Shown: in pieces, positions 33,229 to 41,555 of the stretch
Layout of the letters: every line of letters starts with the position of its first letter
Position numbering within the stretch: the first letter of the stretch is position 1
Origin: Amycolatopsis taiwanensis DSM 45107
GTDB taxonomy: Bacteria > Actinomycetota > Actinomycetes > Mycobacteriales > Pseudonocardiaceae
Assembly: GCF_000519205.1 (NCBI RefSeq)
Contig: NZ_JAFB01000041.1
Location: 1,481 to 65,480, forward strand
DNA: 64,000 bases
Direction of reading: 5' to 3'
The notes under the pieces: generated by a model
Database searches by the model: none
The model's input: the letters and a program-made list of their open reading frames with translations, nothing else
What the model was told of the DNA's origin: nothing
Position numbers and translations under genes: made by a program

Positions 33229-34376
33229 CAGGCCCCTCCCTCCTTCTCCCCCCTGTTCTCCGCCTCTTTTTTCGCCTTTTTCGCCGCCCCGCCCACGGCC
33301 ACGCAAGCACCGGAGACGATCTCGTCGGAGAAGTCGAGCGCAAGCCGGCCTTCGTCGTCCAGCAACAGTTCGATCAGCTCCGTGAGGTTGCGCGCGTAGA
33401 GCTCGCTCGCGTGGGCGGGCATGTCGGCCGGCAGGTTCAGCGGCGCGAAGATCGTCACGTCGTGCGCGACCACGTCCCGGCCTGGCTCGCTGAGCTCGCA
33501 GTTGCCGCCGGTCTCTCCCGCCAGGTCGATCACCACAGCGCCGGCCGGCATCCCGCGCACCGCCTCGGCCGTCACCAGGGTGGGCGCCCGGCGGCCGGGG
33601 ACCAGCGCGGTGGTGATCACCACGTCGAACCGCGTGATCGCCTCGGTCAGCCGGCGCTGCTGCTCGGCTCGCTCGTCACCGGTGAGCTCGCGGGCGTAGC
33701 CACCCTCGCCCACCGCCTCGATGCCCAGATCCAGCCAGGTCGCGCCGACCGAGCGGACCTGTTCGGCCACCTCGGGGCGGACGTCGTAGCCGGTCGTCTG
33801 CGCGCCGAGCCGCTTGGCCGTGGCCAGGGCCTGCAGGCCGGACACGCCCACGCCGAGCACCAGCACCTTCGCCGGTGGCATCGTGCCCGCGGCCGTGGTG
33901 AGCATCGGGAAGAACCGGGGCAGGCGCTCCGCCGCGGCCAGCACCGCGCGGTAGCCGGCAACGCTGCTCTGTGACGAAAGCGCGTCCATCGCCTGCGCGC
34001 GGCTGATCCGCGGAATCGACTCCATCGCGAACCCGGTGACGCCCGCCTTCTCCAGTTCGGCGATCTTGTCCACATCGGACAACGGCCGGAGGAAGCCGAT
34101 GAGCACGGCGCCGGAGGGCAGCCGCGAGATCTCGGCACTCGTCGGCGGTGCCACCTTGACCACGATGTCCGCGCTCCACGCGTCACCGATGCGCGCCCCG
34201 GCCTGTTCGAACGCGACGTCGTCCAGCATCGCGCCGCTGCCGGCGCCGGACTCGACCACGACCCGCAACCCCCGCTTGGCCAGGCGTTCGACCAGCTTGG
34301 GCACCAGTGCGACACGGCGCTCGCCCGGCTCGGACTCCCGCACGACGCCGACGCTCAACGGCTCGCTGTCCGTCAC
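33228..34376 (-). CDS. pntAA: NAD(P) transhydrogenase alpha subunit, NAD-binding part (alpha-1)
   Basis: 382 residues from GTG 34376. It resembles alanine dehydrogenase in fold: the substrate-like N-terminal domain (VGVVRESEPGERRVALVP) and the NAD site KVLVLGVGVSGLQALATAKRLGAQTTGYDVRPE. It transfers hydride from NADH to NADP held by PntB. The first gene of the unit, its promoter lies in the region with the 22-bp tandem array (34526-34693) shared with yjbQ. Confidence 0.93.
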   Translation of the reverse strand: MTDSEPLSVGVVRESEPGERRVALVPKLVERLAKRGLRVVVESGAGSGAMLDDVAFEQAGARIGDAWSADIVVKVAPPTSAEISRLPSGAVLIGFLRPLSDVDKIAELEKAGVTGFAMESIPRISRAQAMDALSSQSSVAGYRAVLAAAERLPRFFPMLTTAAGTMPPAKVLVLGVGVSGLQALATAKRLGAQTTGYDVRPEVAEQVRSVGATWLDLGIEAVGEGGYARELTGDERAEQQRRLTEAITRFDVVITTALVPGRRAPTLVTAEAVRGMPAGAVVIDLAGETGGNCELSEPGRDVVAHDVTIFAPLNLPADMPAHASELYARNLTELIELLLDDEGRLALDFSDEIVSGACVAVGGAAKKAKKEAENRGEKEGGA

Positions 34377-34719
34377 GGCACTACCTCCGCCAGAGAACCT
34401 GCGTGGTTTCCAGAAAAGGTTCTGCCGGGGACGTAGTCAAGTCGCGGCCTGCGAGTCCCACCTCCCCGTCGGGTGTGTCCCACGTTCCGGTCTACCGGAA
34501 GATGGAACCCGCGGTACGGGAACGTGGGACACGCACGACGGGTACGTGGGACACGCACGACGGGAGTGGGGGACACGCACGACGGGAGTGGGGGACACGC
34601 ACGACGGGAGTGGGGGACACGCACGACGGGAGTGGGGGACTCGCACGACGGGAAGGTGGGACACGCGCGACGGGAGTGGGGGACTCGCGCCAGACTGGAC
34701 GGGAGAAGGGACTGTAGCC
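34377..34719. repeat. Intergenic region with a tandem array of 22-bp repeats and an inverted copy
   Basis: Seven full units and a partial eighth stand head to tail at 34526-34693. The consensus is GGGACACGCACGACGGGAGT plus GG; unit starts are 34526, 34548, 34570, 34592, 34614, 34636, 34658 and 34680. Units 2 to 4 are identical; the rest differ at a few positions. An inverted copy lies at about 34457-34480, and GTGTCCCACGTTCC (34475-34488) pairs perfectly with GGAACGTGGGACAC (34519-34532). The array occupies the divergent promoter region between pntAA and yjbQ, 26 bp from the latter. Confidence 0.9.
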
Positions 34720-35130
34720 ATGTACTCCACCGAGATCGAGGTGCGCACCGGGAGCAAGCCCACGGTGCACGACCTGACCAAACAAGCCGAGTCGTTCCTC
34801 ACCGAGGCCGGCGCGAACGACGGGCTGCTGCACGTGTGGGTGCCGCACGCCACCGCCGGCCTGGCGATTCTGGAGACCGGGTCGGGCAGTGACGACGACC
34901 TGCTCGCCGCGCTCGACGACCTGCTGCCGCCGGACGGCCGCTGGCGGCACCGGCACGGCAGCCCGGGTCACGGCCGCGACCACCTGCTACCCGCCCTGCT
35001 GCCGCCCTACGCGAGCGTGCCGATACTGGGCGGGATGCCGGTCCTGGGCACCTGGCAGTCGATCTGCCTCGTGGACACCAACGTGGACAACCCCGTCCGC
35101 CGAGTCCGCCTGAGCTTCCTCCCGGGCTGA
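34720..35130 (+). CDS. YjbQ/UPF0047-family protein (secondary thiamine-phosphate synthase type)
   Basis: 136 residues, ATG 34720, with GAGAAGGG 9 bp upstream. The conserved core is VWVPHATAGLAILETGSGSDDDLLAALD with the metal-site histidine, followed by the second histidine block HRHGSPGHGRDHLLPAL and GTWQSICLVDTN. The family has weak thiamine-phosphate synthase activity in E. coli; the physiological role is unclear. The last 60 bases are repeated directly after the stop (35135-35194). Confidence 0.88.
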   Translation: MYSTEIEVRTGSKPTVHDLTKQAESFLTEAGANDGLLHVWVPHATAGLAILETGSGSDDDLLAALDDLLPPDGRWRHRHGSPGHGRDHLLPALLPPYASVPILGGMPVLGTWQSICLVDTNVDNPVRRVRLSFLPG

Positions 35131-35134
35131 CCCC

Positions 35135-35194
35135 GTCGACACCAACGTGGACAACCCTGTCCGCCGGGTCCGGCTGAGTTTCGTCGCGGGCTGA
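35135..35194 (+). repeat. Duplicate of the last 60 bases of the yjbQ-like gene
   Basis: The 60 bases at 35071-35130 are repeated after a 4-bp gap with seven or so changes (for example GTCGACACCAAC against GTGGACACCAAC). Both copies end in a TGA. No new reading frame results, since the first stop is intact. It looks like an old tandem duplication, now diverging. Confidence 0.85.
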
Positions 35195-35278
35195 CCTCCC
35201 GGCCACGACCGCACGACAGCGGGTTGTCATGGGACCGATGTCAACGTTCGTTGAATATTGGCCCGGTACTGTCGTGAC

Positions 35279-35962
35279 GTGACCAATCGACTGGTGCTGT
35301 GGGATATCGACCAGACACTCCTCGACCTGCGCGGCAGTGGGCGGGCGTGGTACGCGCAGGCCTTCACCGAGGTTCTCGGCGTCACCATGTCGGAAATGCC
35401 GAGGTTCTTCGGGCGCACCGAGCGGGCGATCACCTCGGAAATGCTTGTTTCGCACGGAATCGAGCCCGACGAGGAGACGATCCGCAAGTTCTGGGCAGCG
35501 CTGGTGAGCTGTTCCGAGCAGGCGTTGCCGACCTTGACCGAAATGGGCATCGCCCTGCCCGGCGCGGCCGACGCCCTCTCTGCCGTGGCCGCCTGCGACG
35601 GCGTCGTCCAGTCGCTGGTCACCGGCAACCTCCGGGAGATCGCCTGGCACAAGCTGTCCGCGTTCGACCTGCACGAGCACGTCGACTTCGACCTTGGCGG
35701 CTACGGCGACCTGTCGGCTCACCGTCCCGATCTGGTCAGCTGCGCGGTGGAACTGGCCGAGGCCCGGCACGGCAGTCCGGAAGCGGTGATCGTCATCGGC
35801 GATACGCCGCACGACGTGACGGCGGCCCTGGCGCACGACGCGGTGGCGGTCGGCGTAGCTACGGGCAGTTTCAACGCCGAGGCGCTACGCGAAGCGGGCG
35901 CACATCTTGTGCTGCCCGACCTGTCCGACACGGCCACAGTGGTCACGGCCGTGCTCGGCTGA
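35279..35962 (+). CDS. HAD-superfamily hydrolase (phosphoglycolate-phosphatase-like)
   Basis: 227 residues from GTG 35279. A TACTGT box at 35267-35272 places the likely transcript start on the codon, so leaderless translation is probable. HAD motifs: LWDIDQTLLD (motif I, with the nucleophile Asp), LVTGNLREI (motif II) and VIGDTPHDVTAALAHDA (motif IV) near residue 170. A helical cap lies between motifs I and II. It dephosphorylates small molecules; substrate is not predictable. Confidence 0.88.
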   Translation: MTNRLVLWDIDQTLLDLRGSGRAWYAQAFTEVLGVTMSEMPRFFGRTERAITSEMLVSHGIEPDEETIRKFWAALVSCSEQALPTLTEMGIALPGAADALSAVAACDGVVQSLVTGNLREIAWHKLSAFDLHEHVDFDLGGYGDLSAHRPDLVSCAVELAEARHGSPEAVIVIGDTPHDVTAALAHDAVAVGVATGSFNAEALREAGAHLVLPDLSDTATVVTAVLG

Positions 35963-35976
35963 GTTCTCGCTCCGTT

Positions 35977-36000
35977 CCCAAGCGGCGTCAGCCGCTTGGG
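35977..36000. terminator. Bidirectional terminator between the HAD gene and proS
   Basis: CCCAAGCGGC and GCCGCTTGGG form a perfect 10-bp stem with a GTCA loop. It stands between two convergent genes, 15 bp after the HAD stop and 59 bp from the proS stop. Confidence 0.75.
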
Positions 36001-36058
36001 GTGCGGTAAGCAGCTTGCATCGCTACCCGCACCGCCAAGCAAGCGGCGAAAACAGTCC

Positions 36059-37810
36059 TCAGGAGCGGACGAGCTTCACCAGATGCGCGACGGCTTCGTC
36101 GACGGCGATCTCCGTGCGCTCGCCCGACTCGCGGTCCTTGACCTCCACGACCCCCTTGGCCAGGCCGCGACCCACCACCAGGATAGTCGGCACGCCGATC
36201 AGCTCGGCGTCGGCGAACTTCACGCCCGGAGTGGACTTGCGGTCGTCCAGCAGCACCTGGACACCGGCGGCGTCCAGGTCCGCCGCGAGCTTCTCCGCCC
36301 CGGCCGCCACCGCGTCGTCCTTGCCCGCGATCACCACGTGCACGTCGAACGGCGCCACGGCGCGCGGCCACACCAGGCCGAGCTCGTCGTTGTGCTGCTC
36401 GGCGATCGCCGCGACGAGCCGGGAGACGCCGATGCCGTAGGAACCCATGGTGATCCGGACCGGCTTCGAGTCGGCGCCGAGCGCGTCGAGGGAGAACGCG
36501 TCGGCGTACTTGCGGCCGAGCTGGAAGATGTGCCCGATCTCGATGCCGCGCGCCGCGACGAGCGTGCCGTGCCCGTCCGGCGAGGCGTCGCCCTCCCGCA
36601 CCTCGGCGGCCTCGATCGTGCCGTCGGGGGTGAAGTCGCGGCCGGCGACGAGGTCCACCACGTGGTGGTCGGGCTTGTCCGCGCCGGTCACCCACGCCGT
36701 ACCGGTCACCACCCGCGGGTCCACCAGGTAGCGGACCCCGTTGTCCCGCAACGACTTCGGGCCGATGTAGCCCTTCACCAGGAAGGGGTTCGCGGCGAAG
36801 TCGGCCTCGTCGAGCAAGGCGACCTCGGCGGGCTCGAGGGAGGCTTCCAGCCGCTTCTGGTCGACCTCCCGGTCACCGGGGACCCCGATGCCGAGAATCT
36901 GCCAGTCCTGCTCGCCCGGCTGGCGGATCTTCACCATCACGTTCTTGAGCGTGTCGGCGGCGGTGAACGTGCGGCCCAGTTCGGTCTTGAAGTTGAGGAA
37001 CTCGACCAGGCTGTCGATGGTCGGCGTGTTCGGCGTGTAGTGCGGCTGGGCCTCGGGCAGCCCCTCGACGGGCCGCTCGGGCGGCGGCGGGGTCACCACG
37101 GCCTCGACGTTGGCCGCGAAGGCCGACTCGGTGCTGCGGACGTAGGTGTCCTCACCCGTCTCGGCGACCGCGAGGAACTCCTCCGACGCCGACCCGCCCA
37201 TCGCGCCGGAGGTCGCCGCGACGATCACGTAATCGAGCCCGAGCCGGTCGAAGATCTTGATGTAGGCCTCGCGGTGCAGCTCGTAGGAGTGCTTGAGGCC
37301 GTCGTCGTCGAGGTCGAAGGAGTAGGAGTCCTTCATGACGAACTCGCGACCCCGCAGGATCCCGGCCCGCGGGCGCGCCTCATCGCGGTACTTGGTCTGG
37401 ATTTGGTACAGGACGACCGGGTAGTCCTTGTACGAGCTGTACTCGCCCTTCACGGTGAGGGTGAACAGCTCCTCGTGGGTGGGGCCGAGCAGGTAGTCGG
37501 CGCCCTTGCGGTCCTTGAGCCGGAACAGGCTGTCGCCGTACTCGGTCCAGCGGCCGGTGGCCTCGTAGGGCTCGCGGGGCAGCAGCGCCGGGAACTGGAT
37601 CTCCTGCCCGCCGATCGCATTCATCTCCTCGCGCACCACGTTCTCGATGTTGCGCAGCACGCGCATGCCGAGCGGGAGCCAGGAGTAGCCGCCTGGGGCG
37701 ACACGGCGGACATAGCCGGCGCGCACCAGCAGCTTGTGACTGGGCACTTCGGCGTCCGCCGGATCCTCACGCAGGGTGCGAAGGAACAGCGACGACATCC
37801 TGGTGATCAC
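36059..37810 (-). CDS. proS: Prolyl-tRNA synthetase, bacterial long type
   Basis: 583 residues from GTG 37810, chosen because GAGGAG lies upstream and the N-terminus VITRMSSLFLRTLREDPADAE equals the mycobacterial one. Class II aaRS: motif 1 around SYSWLPLGMRVLRNIENVVREEMNAIG, motif 2 with SYKDYPVVLYQIQTKYRDEARPRAGILRGREFVMKDSYSF, and motif 3 in MGSYGIGVSRLVAAIAEQ. Between motifs 2 and 3 lies the YbaK-like editing insertion (residues about 230-390) that removes Ala-tRNA-Pro. The last 100 residues are the anticodon-binding domain. Essential housekeeping gene. Confidence 0.96.
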   Translation of the reverse strand: MITRMSSLFLRTLREDPADAEVPSHKLLVRAGYVRRVAPGGYSWLPLGMRVLRNIENVVREEMNAIGGQEIQFPALLPREPYEATGRWTEYGDSLFRLKDRKGADYLLGPTHEELFTLTVKGEYSSYKDYPVVLYQIQTKYRDEARPRAGILRGREFVMKDSYSFDLDDDGLKHSYELHREAYIKIFDRLGLDYVIVAATSGAMGGSASEEFLAVAETGEDTYVRSTESAFAANVEAVVTPPPPERPVEGLPEAQPHYTPNTPTIDSLVEFLNFKTELGRTFTAADTLKNVMVKIRQPGEQDWQILGIGVPGDREVDQKRLEASLEPAEVALLDEADFAANPFLVKGYIGPKSLRDNGVRYLVDPRVVTGTAWVTGADKPDHHVVDLVAGRDFTPDGTIEAAEVREGDASPDGHGTLVAARGIEIGHIFQLGRKYADAFSLDALGADSKPVRITMGSYGIGVSRLVAAIAEQHNDELGLVWPRAVAPFDVHVVIAGKDDAVAAGAEKLAADLDAAGVQVLLDDRKSTPGVKFADAELIGVPTILVVGRGLAKGVVEVKDRESGERTEIAVDEAVAHLVKLVRS

Positions 37811-38064
37811 TTGGGACGCTCCTCGAGGGCCGTTACACGTTGTGCCAAGGGTAGTCAACCCCGCGCGGCTTGCTGCAACCGGTTATCGCACGTGACGCCC
37901 ATCTGAGTAACGAGACGTCATATGACGGGACAGGCCGGCAAAGCAAGCCGACCACCGAGCGCGCGCTATCGGGGCGACACGGCGCCGTTCAGTGGAGGGT
38001 GCCACAACATCGCCAGGAGCGCCCTGGCGACCCGATCGGGGTTGCGCGCAAACTCGCGGAGAAG

Positions 38065-38964
38065 ATGACTGTCATGACGACTCGAGTCCTGCTGCCCTGG
38101 TCCGATCTGTCCGTGCCGGACGCGATCAGCGCGTCGTACTACGACGGCTCCGGAACGCCACCGGAAGTGGACGACGTCGAGTTCTACGTCCTCCCTTACG
38201 ACAGTGGCCCCGAACCGCCGAAGCTCATCTCGGCGATGCCGTCGCTGCGGGTCGTGCAAACGCTGTCGGCGGGGTACGACAACCTCCTGCCCCTGATCCG
38301 CCCGGGGGTGCAGCTCGCCAACGGGCGCGGCCTGCACGATCTCAGCGTCGCCGAGCACACGCTGGCCCTGGTTCTCGCCGCGCAGCGGGACTTGCCCCGC
38401 TGGTTCGAGCAGCAGCGGACGGGCCGGTGGAGCCGCGCTCACACCCGGTCACTGGCCGACGCGCGGGTGCTGCTGGTCGGCCACGGGTCCATCGGCCAGG
38501 CGATCGAGCGTTACCTGCGGGCCGGTGAAGCGGAGGTGGTGCCCGTCGCCCGGACCGCGCGGCCGGGTGTGCACGGCATCGAAGACCTTCCGGAGCTGCT
38601 CCCGTCCGCGGAGATCGTGATCCTCGTGGTCCCGGACACCCCGCAGACCCGGGGACTGCTGGGCGCGGCGGAGCTCGCCCTGCTGCCCGACGACGCCCTG
38701 GTGGTCAACGTGGGCCGGGGCACCGCCGTCGACACCGCGGCCCTGACCAGCGAGGTCACCCGGGGCCGCCTGCGGACCGCCCTCGACGTGCTCGACCCCG
38801 AACCGCTACCCGCCGGCCATCCACTGTGGACCGCGCCCGGCGCGATCATCACGCCCCATGTGGCCGGCGGATCGGCGTCCTTCTACCCGCGGGCGCGACG
38901 GTTGGTGGAAGACCAGTTGGCCCGGTTCGCGGAGGGACGCCCACTGCTGAACGTCGTGGTGTAG
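38065..38964 (+). CDS. D-isomer 2-hydroxyacid dehydrogenase family protein
   Basis: 299 residues from ATG 38065; a second ATG 9 bp downstream is equally possible. The NAD site is VLLVGHGSIGQAIERYL (near residue 133). The catalytic residues are kept: R in VVNVGRGTAVDTAAL (about 225), E in DVLDPEPLPAGHPLW and H in IITPHVAGGSASFYPRA (about 270). It belongs to the formate/glycerate dehydrogenase group. Which 2-oxo acid it reduces is unknown. It diverges from proS by 254 bp. Confidence 0.88.
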   Translation: MTVMTTRVLLPWSDLSVPDAISASYYDGSGTPPEVDDVEFYVLPYDSGPEPPKLISAMPSLRVVQTLSAGYDNLLPLIRPGVQLANGRGLHDLSVAEHTLALVLAAQRDLPRWFEQQRTGRWSRAHTRSLADARVLLVGHGSIGQAIERYLRAGEAEVVPVARTARPGVHGIEDLPELLPSAEIVILVVPDTPQTRGLLGAAELALLPDDALVVNVGRGTAVDTAALTSEVTRGRLRTALDVLDPEPLPAGHPLWTAPGAIITPHVAGGSASFYPRARRLVEDQLARFAEGRPLLNVVV

Positions 38965-39466
38965 CCACGGTGTGTCCCCGCTTCCGGCACGCGAGTTCCC
39001 GATTCAGACCGCCGAGTTCCCGGCTCAGACCGCCGAGTTCCCGATTCAGACCGTCGAGTTCTTGGTTCGGCGAAGCGAATTCCACGTTCGCGACGCCACA
39101 CCCCGACATCCTTGTCCAGAGCGAACCGCCAAGCGCTGCGCCACCGGCGGCCGGGGTCGACGCGAAGGCCACCTCATGCAAGCCGCTCGCCGATCTCGTT
39201 CGAGGTCTCAGGAGTGCGTGGTGAACTGATTTCGCGTCATTTCTCGCGCGGGCCCCGCGAGCGCGGGTCGTGGTTCTGGGACCTGAACGGTGCGGGCGAT
39301 GGGCTCGGACCGGCCCCGGTGGCATGGGCAAGACCCGGCCGGCGATGCTGAACCTCATCCGGTAGGGCGCGTCCTTTTAGGACGGCTCGGCGAGCGTAGA
39401 CGCCGGCTTATGCGCATGAGCATTTCAGCTATGGTCCGGCCCGACCGCCCAGGCTTGACTGGGTGC
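38965..39466. repeat. Intergenic region with a tandem array of 21-bp repeats
   Basis: Four units of 21 bp with the consensus CGCCGAGTTCCCGATTCAGA plus C start at 38989, 39010, 39031 and 39052, followed by a degenerate fifth to about 39094. Copies 1 to 3 are nearly identical. The array begins 24 bp after the dehydrogenase stop. The remainder up to 39466 holds a possible TATGGT box at 39429-39434 and no gene that I can support. Confidence 0.85.
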
Positions 39467-40306
39467 ATGTCCGACAACGAACAGAAGCAGATCCTGGTCC
39501 TCGGCGCCACGGGCAAGACCGGTCGCCGGGTCGTCGACCGGCTTGCCGCCCGCGACATCCCGGTGCGCGCCGGATCCCGCGCCGGTGCACCCCCGTTCGA
39601 CTGGACCGACCGGGACACCTGGTCGCCGGTGTTGCGCGGCATCGAGTCGGTTTACCTGACCTACCAACCGGATCTGGCGATCCCGGAAGCCGCCGAAGCG
39701 GTCGGTTCCTTCGCGGAACTGGCGGTGCGCACCGGGATCCGGCGGCTGGTGCTGCTATCCGGGCGCGGCGAGCCCGGTGCGCGGAAGGCGGAAAAGGCCG
39801 TGCAGGACTCCGGCGCAGAGTGGACGGTCGTGCGCGCGAGTTGGTTCGCCCAGAACTTCAGCGAGGACTACCTGGTGGATCCCGTGCGCGATGGCGAGGT
39901 GATGCTCCCGGCCGGCGAGGTGCCGGAACCGTTCGTCGACGCCGAAGACATCGCCGATGTCGTGGCCGCGGCCCTGACCGGTGACGGCCACGGCGGCGAA
40001 GTCTACGAGCTGACCGGCCCACGACTACTCACCTTCGCCGACGCGGTCAATGAGATCGCCGCTGCGGCGGGCCGGAACATCGGCTATGTGCCGGTTCCCG
40101 CCGAGCATTACGCGGCCGCGCTGGCCGAGCACGGCCTGCCACTCGAGGTCGTGTCTCTGCTAACCCACCTCTTCACCGAAGTGCTGGACGGCCGCAACGC
40201 CCACCTGAGCGATGGAGTCCAGCGGGCGCTCCAGCGCGAACCCCGCGACTTCGCGGACTACGCACGGCGAACCGCGGCGACCGGCGTCTGGGCGAAGGTC
40301 CACTGA
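39467..40306 (+). CDS. NmrA-like NAD(P)-binding atypical short-chain dehydrogenase
   Basis: 279 residues from ATG 39467. The Rossmann site is QILVLGATGKTGRRVVDRL at residues 7-25. VRTGIRRLVLLSGRGE and WTVVRASWFAQNFSEDYL are characteristic of atypical SDRs of the NmrA/HSCARG group, which lack the normal Tyr-Lys pair. VPEPFVDAEDIADVVAAALTGDGHGGEVYELTGPRLLTFADAVNEIA is the usual C-terminal part. Such proteins act as redox sensors or as quinone or isoflavone reductases. Context gives no clue. A convergent terminator follows. Confidence 0.87.
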   Translation: MSDNEQKQILVLGATGKTGRRVVDRLAARDIPVRAGSRAGAPPFDWTDRDTWSPVLRGIESVYLTYQPDLAIPEAAEAVGSFAELAVRTGIRRLVLLSGRGEPGARKAEKAVQDSGAEWTVVRASWFAQNFSEDYLVDPVRDGEVMLPAGEVPEPFVDAEDIADVVAAALTGDGHGGEVYELTGPRLLTFADAVNEIAAAAGRNIGYVPVPAEHYAAALAEHGLPLEVVSLLTHLFTEVLDGRNAHLSDGVQRALQREPRDFADYARRTAATGVWAKVH

Positions 40307-40322
40307 GGAGGATCGACGAAGC

Positions 40323-40353
40323 GGGCCACCTCCTGCGAGGAGGGAGGTGGCCC
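40323..40353. terminator. Bidirectional terminator
   Basis: GGGCCACCTCC (40323-40333) and GGAGGTGGCCC (40343-40353) form a perfect 11-bp stem with a 9-nt loop between two convergent genes. Confidence 0.8.
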
Positions 40354-40392
40354 TCAGCGGTCCGGCTTGGTGCGGTCACTGCGGGCCCGCGT

Positions 40393-41418
40393 TCACCGTC
40401 GTCCTCGGAAAGCTCCTGACCAGGCGTTGAGGAGTCGGTTCGCCGAGCCGCCGACCGGTCCGACGGCGTCGGCCAGCGTTTCCGCATCGGGTAGTTCGGC
40501 CTGGTCCACCGCGGACACCGCCTGCGCGGCGTCGTCGATGGTGCTGGAGCAGACCGAAAGCAGGTAGTCCGGCACGGTCAAGGCCGCGTCGGTGCAGCCC
40601 ACCACCGGCGTGCCGGCCGCGGCGATCAGCGGGAACACCGTGCCCGGGATGCCGATCGCGGCTTCCGCCCTGGCCGCTGCCTGCACCGACGGAACATCGC
40701 TGATCTCGTACTGGCTCCACAGCGCCCGGTCTTCCCGGGGATGCAAGCCGACCAGAATGCGCTTTCCGGCGGCCTGGAGCCGCTGCGCCGCGGCCAGCAG
40801 GAGTTCGGTTCCCGGAGCGGCACCACCGGTGTCATCGGCATACGTGACGCTGGTGAGCACCAGCACCAAGCCCGGTTCCGGGGCGTGCTGCGGCAGCGCG
40901 TCGGTCTGTGGCGACCCGACGACCTCGATCTCGCGACGAGTTCCGAGGTACTCGCCGAACGCCCGCGCTTCCGCCGGCGACGACGAGGTGATCGTGTGCA
41001 GCCGGGGGCGCACCTGCTTGGCCCGGGCGGCTTCCTCCGGTTGCAGGTAGGCCAGCGAGCTGGCCGCCAGCGGAAACCGGCGGAACCGCGCGGCGCATTC
41101 CGCGGGCCAATCGTCGGCGCCGGTGATCACCAGCAGGTCGGCGCGCGGAGCCGAGTCCGGTAGTGCGGTCCGCACCGGATCGTCCGGGTCGATCTTGGAG
41201 AAATCCGGCACCAGTTGAATCAGCTGCCAGCCACGACGTTCGGCTTCGGCCAGCAGCGGCCGGACGTGGTAGGTGCCCCACGGTTCGTTCGTCGCGATCA
41301 GCACCCGCACCGGTGTGCCGGCGCCCGCGGTGCCCCCCAGCGCGACAAGGCCCGCCCCGGCCAACGCGCCGCCCAGCACCGCCCGGCGGGACAGCGCTAC
41401 GTGCTCAGCAATTCTCAT
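40393..41418 (-). CDS. Tat-exported protein with a glycosyltransferase-like (GT-B) look
   Basis: 341 residues, ATG 41418. The N-terminus is a twin-arginine signal: LSRRAVLGGALAGAGLVALGG with SRRAVLG at residues 10-16 and a likely cleavage after TAGAG. The mature part has alternating strands and helices with VRVLIATNEPWGTYHVRPLLAEAERRGW and RILVGLHPRED, the order seen in GT-B-like and CDP-glycerol transferase-like folds, and a late EAAIGIPGTVFPLIAAAGTPVVG that resembles a sugar-nucleotide site. A Tat-exported transferase without cytosolic donor would be odd, so a binding or hydrolytic role is also possible. Not recognised beyond this. Confidence 0.65.
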   Translation of the reverse strand: MRIAEHVALSRRAVLGGALAGAGLVALGGTAGAGTPVRVLIATNEPWGTYHVRPLLAEAERRGWQLIQLVPDFSKIDPDDPVRTALPDSAPRADLLVITGADDWPAECAARFRRFPLAASSLAYLQPEEAARAKQVRPRLHTITSSSPAEARAFGEYLGTRREIEVVGSPQTDALPQHAPEPGLVLVLTSVTYADDTGGAAPGTELLLAAAQRLQAAGKRILVGLHPREDRALWSQYEISDVPSVQAAARAEAAIGIPGTVFPLIAAAGTPVVGCTDAALTVPDYLLSVCSSTIDDAAQAVSAVDQAELPDAETLADAVGPVGGSANRLLNAWSGAFRGRR

Positions 41419-41555
41419 GATCGCAAGCTACGTGGCCGAGTGAACCAGGACGTGAACCTCCGGCGAACATGCGGCCCACCGCCGTGGCGGTCATACCGGC
41501 GAGTCAGCGGTAGCTGAGTTGATGCGGACAACAGCGACACGGCCCCGGTATCGGA

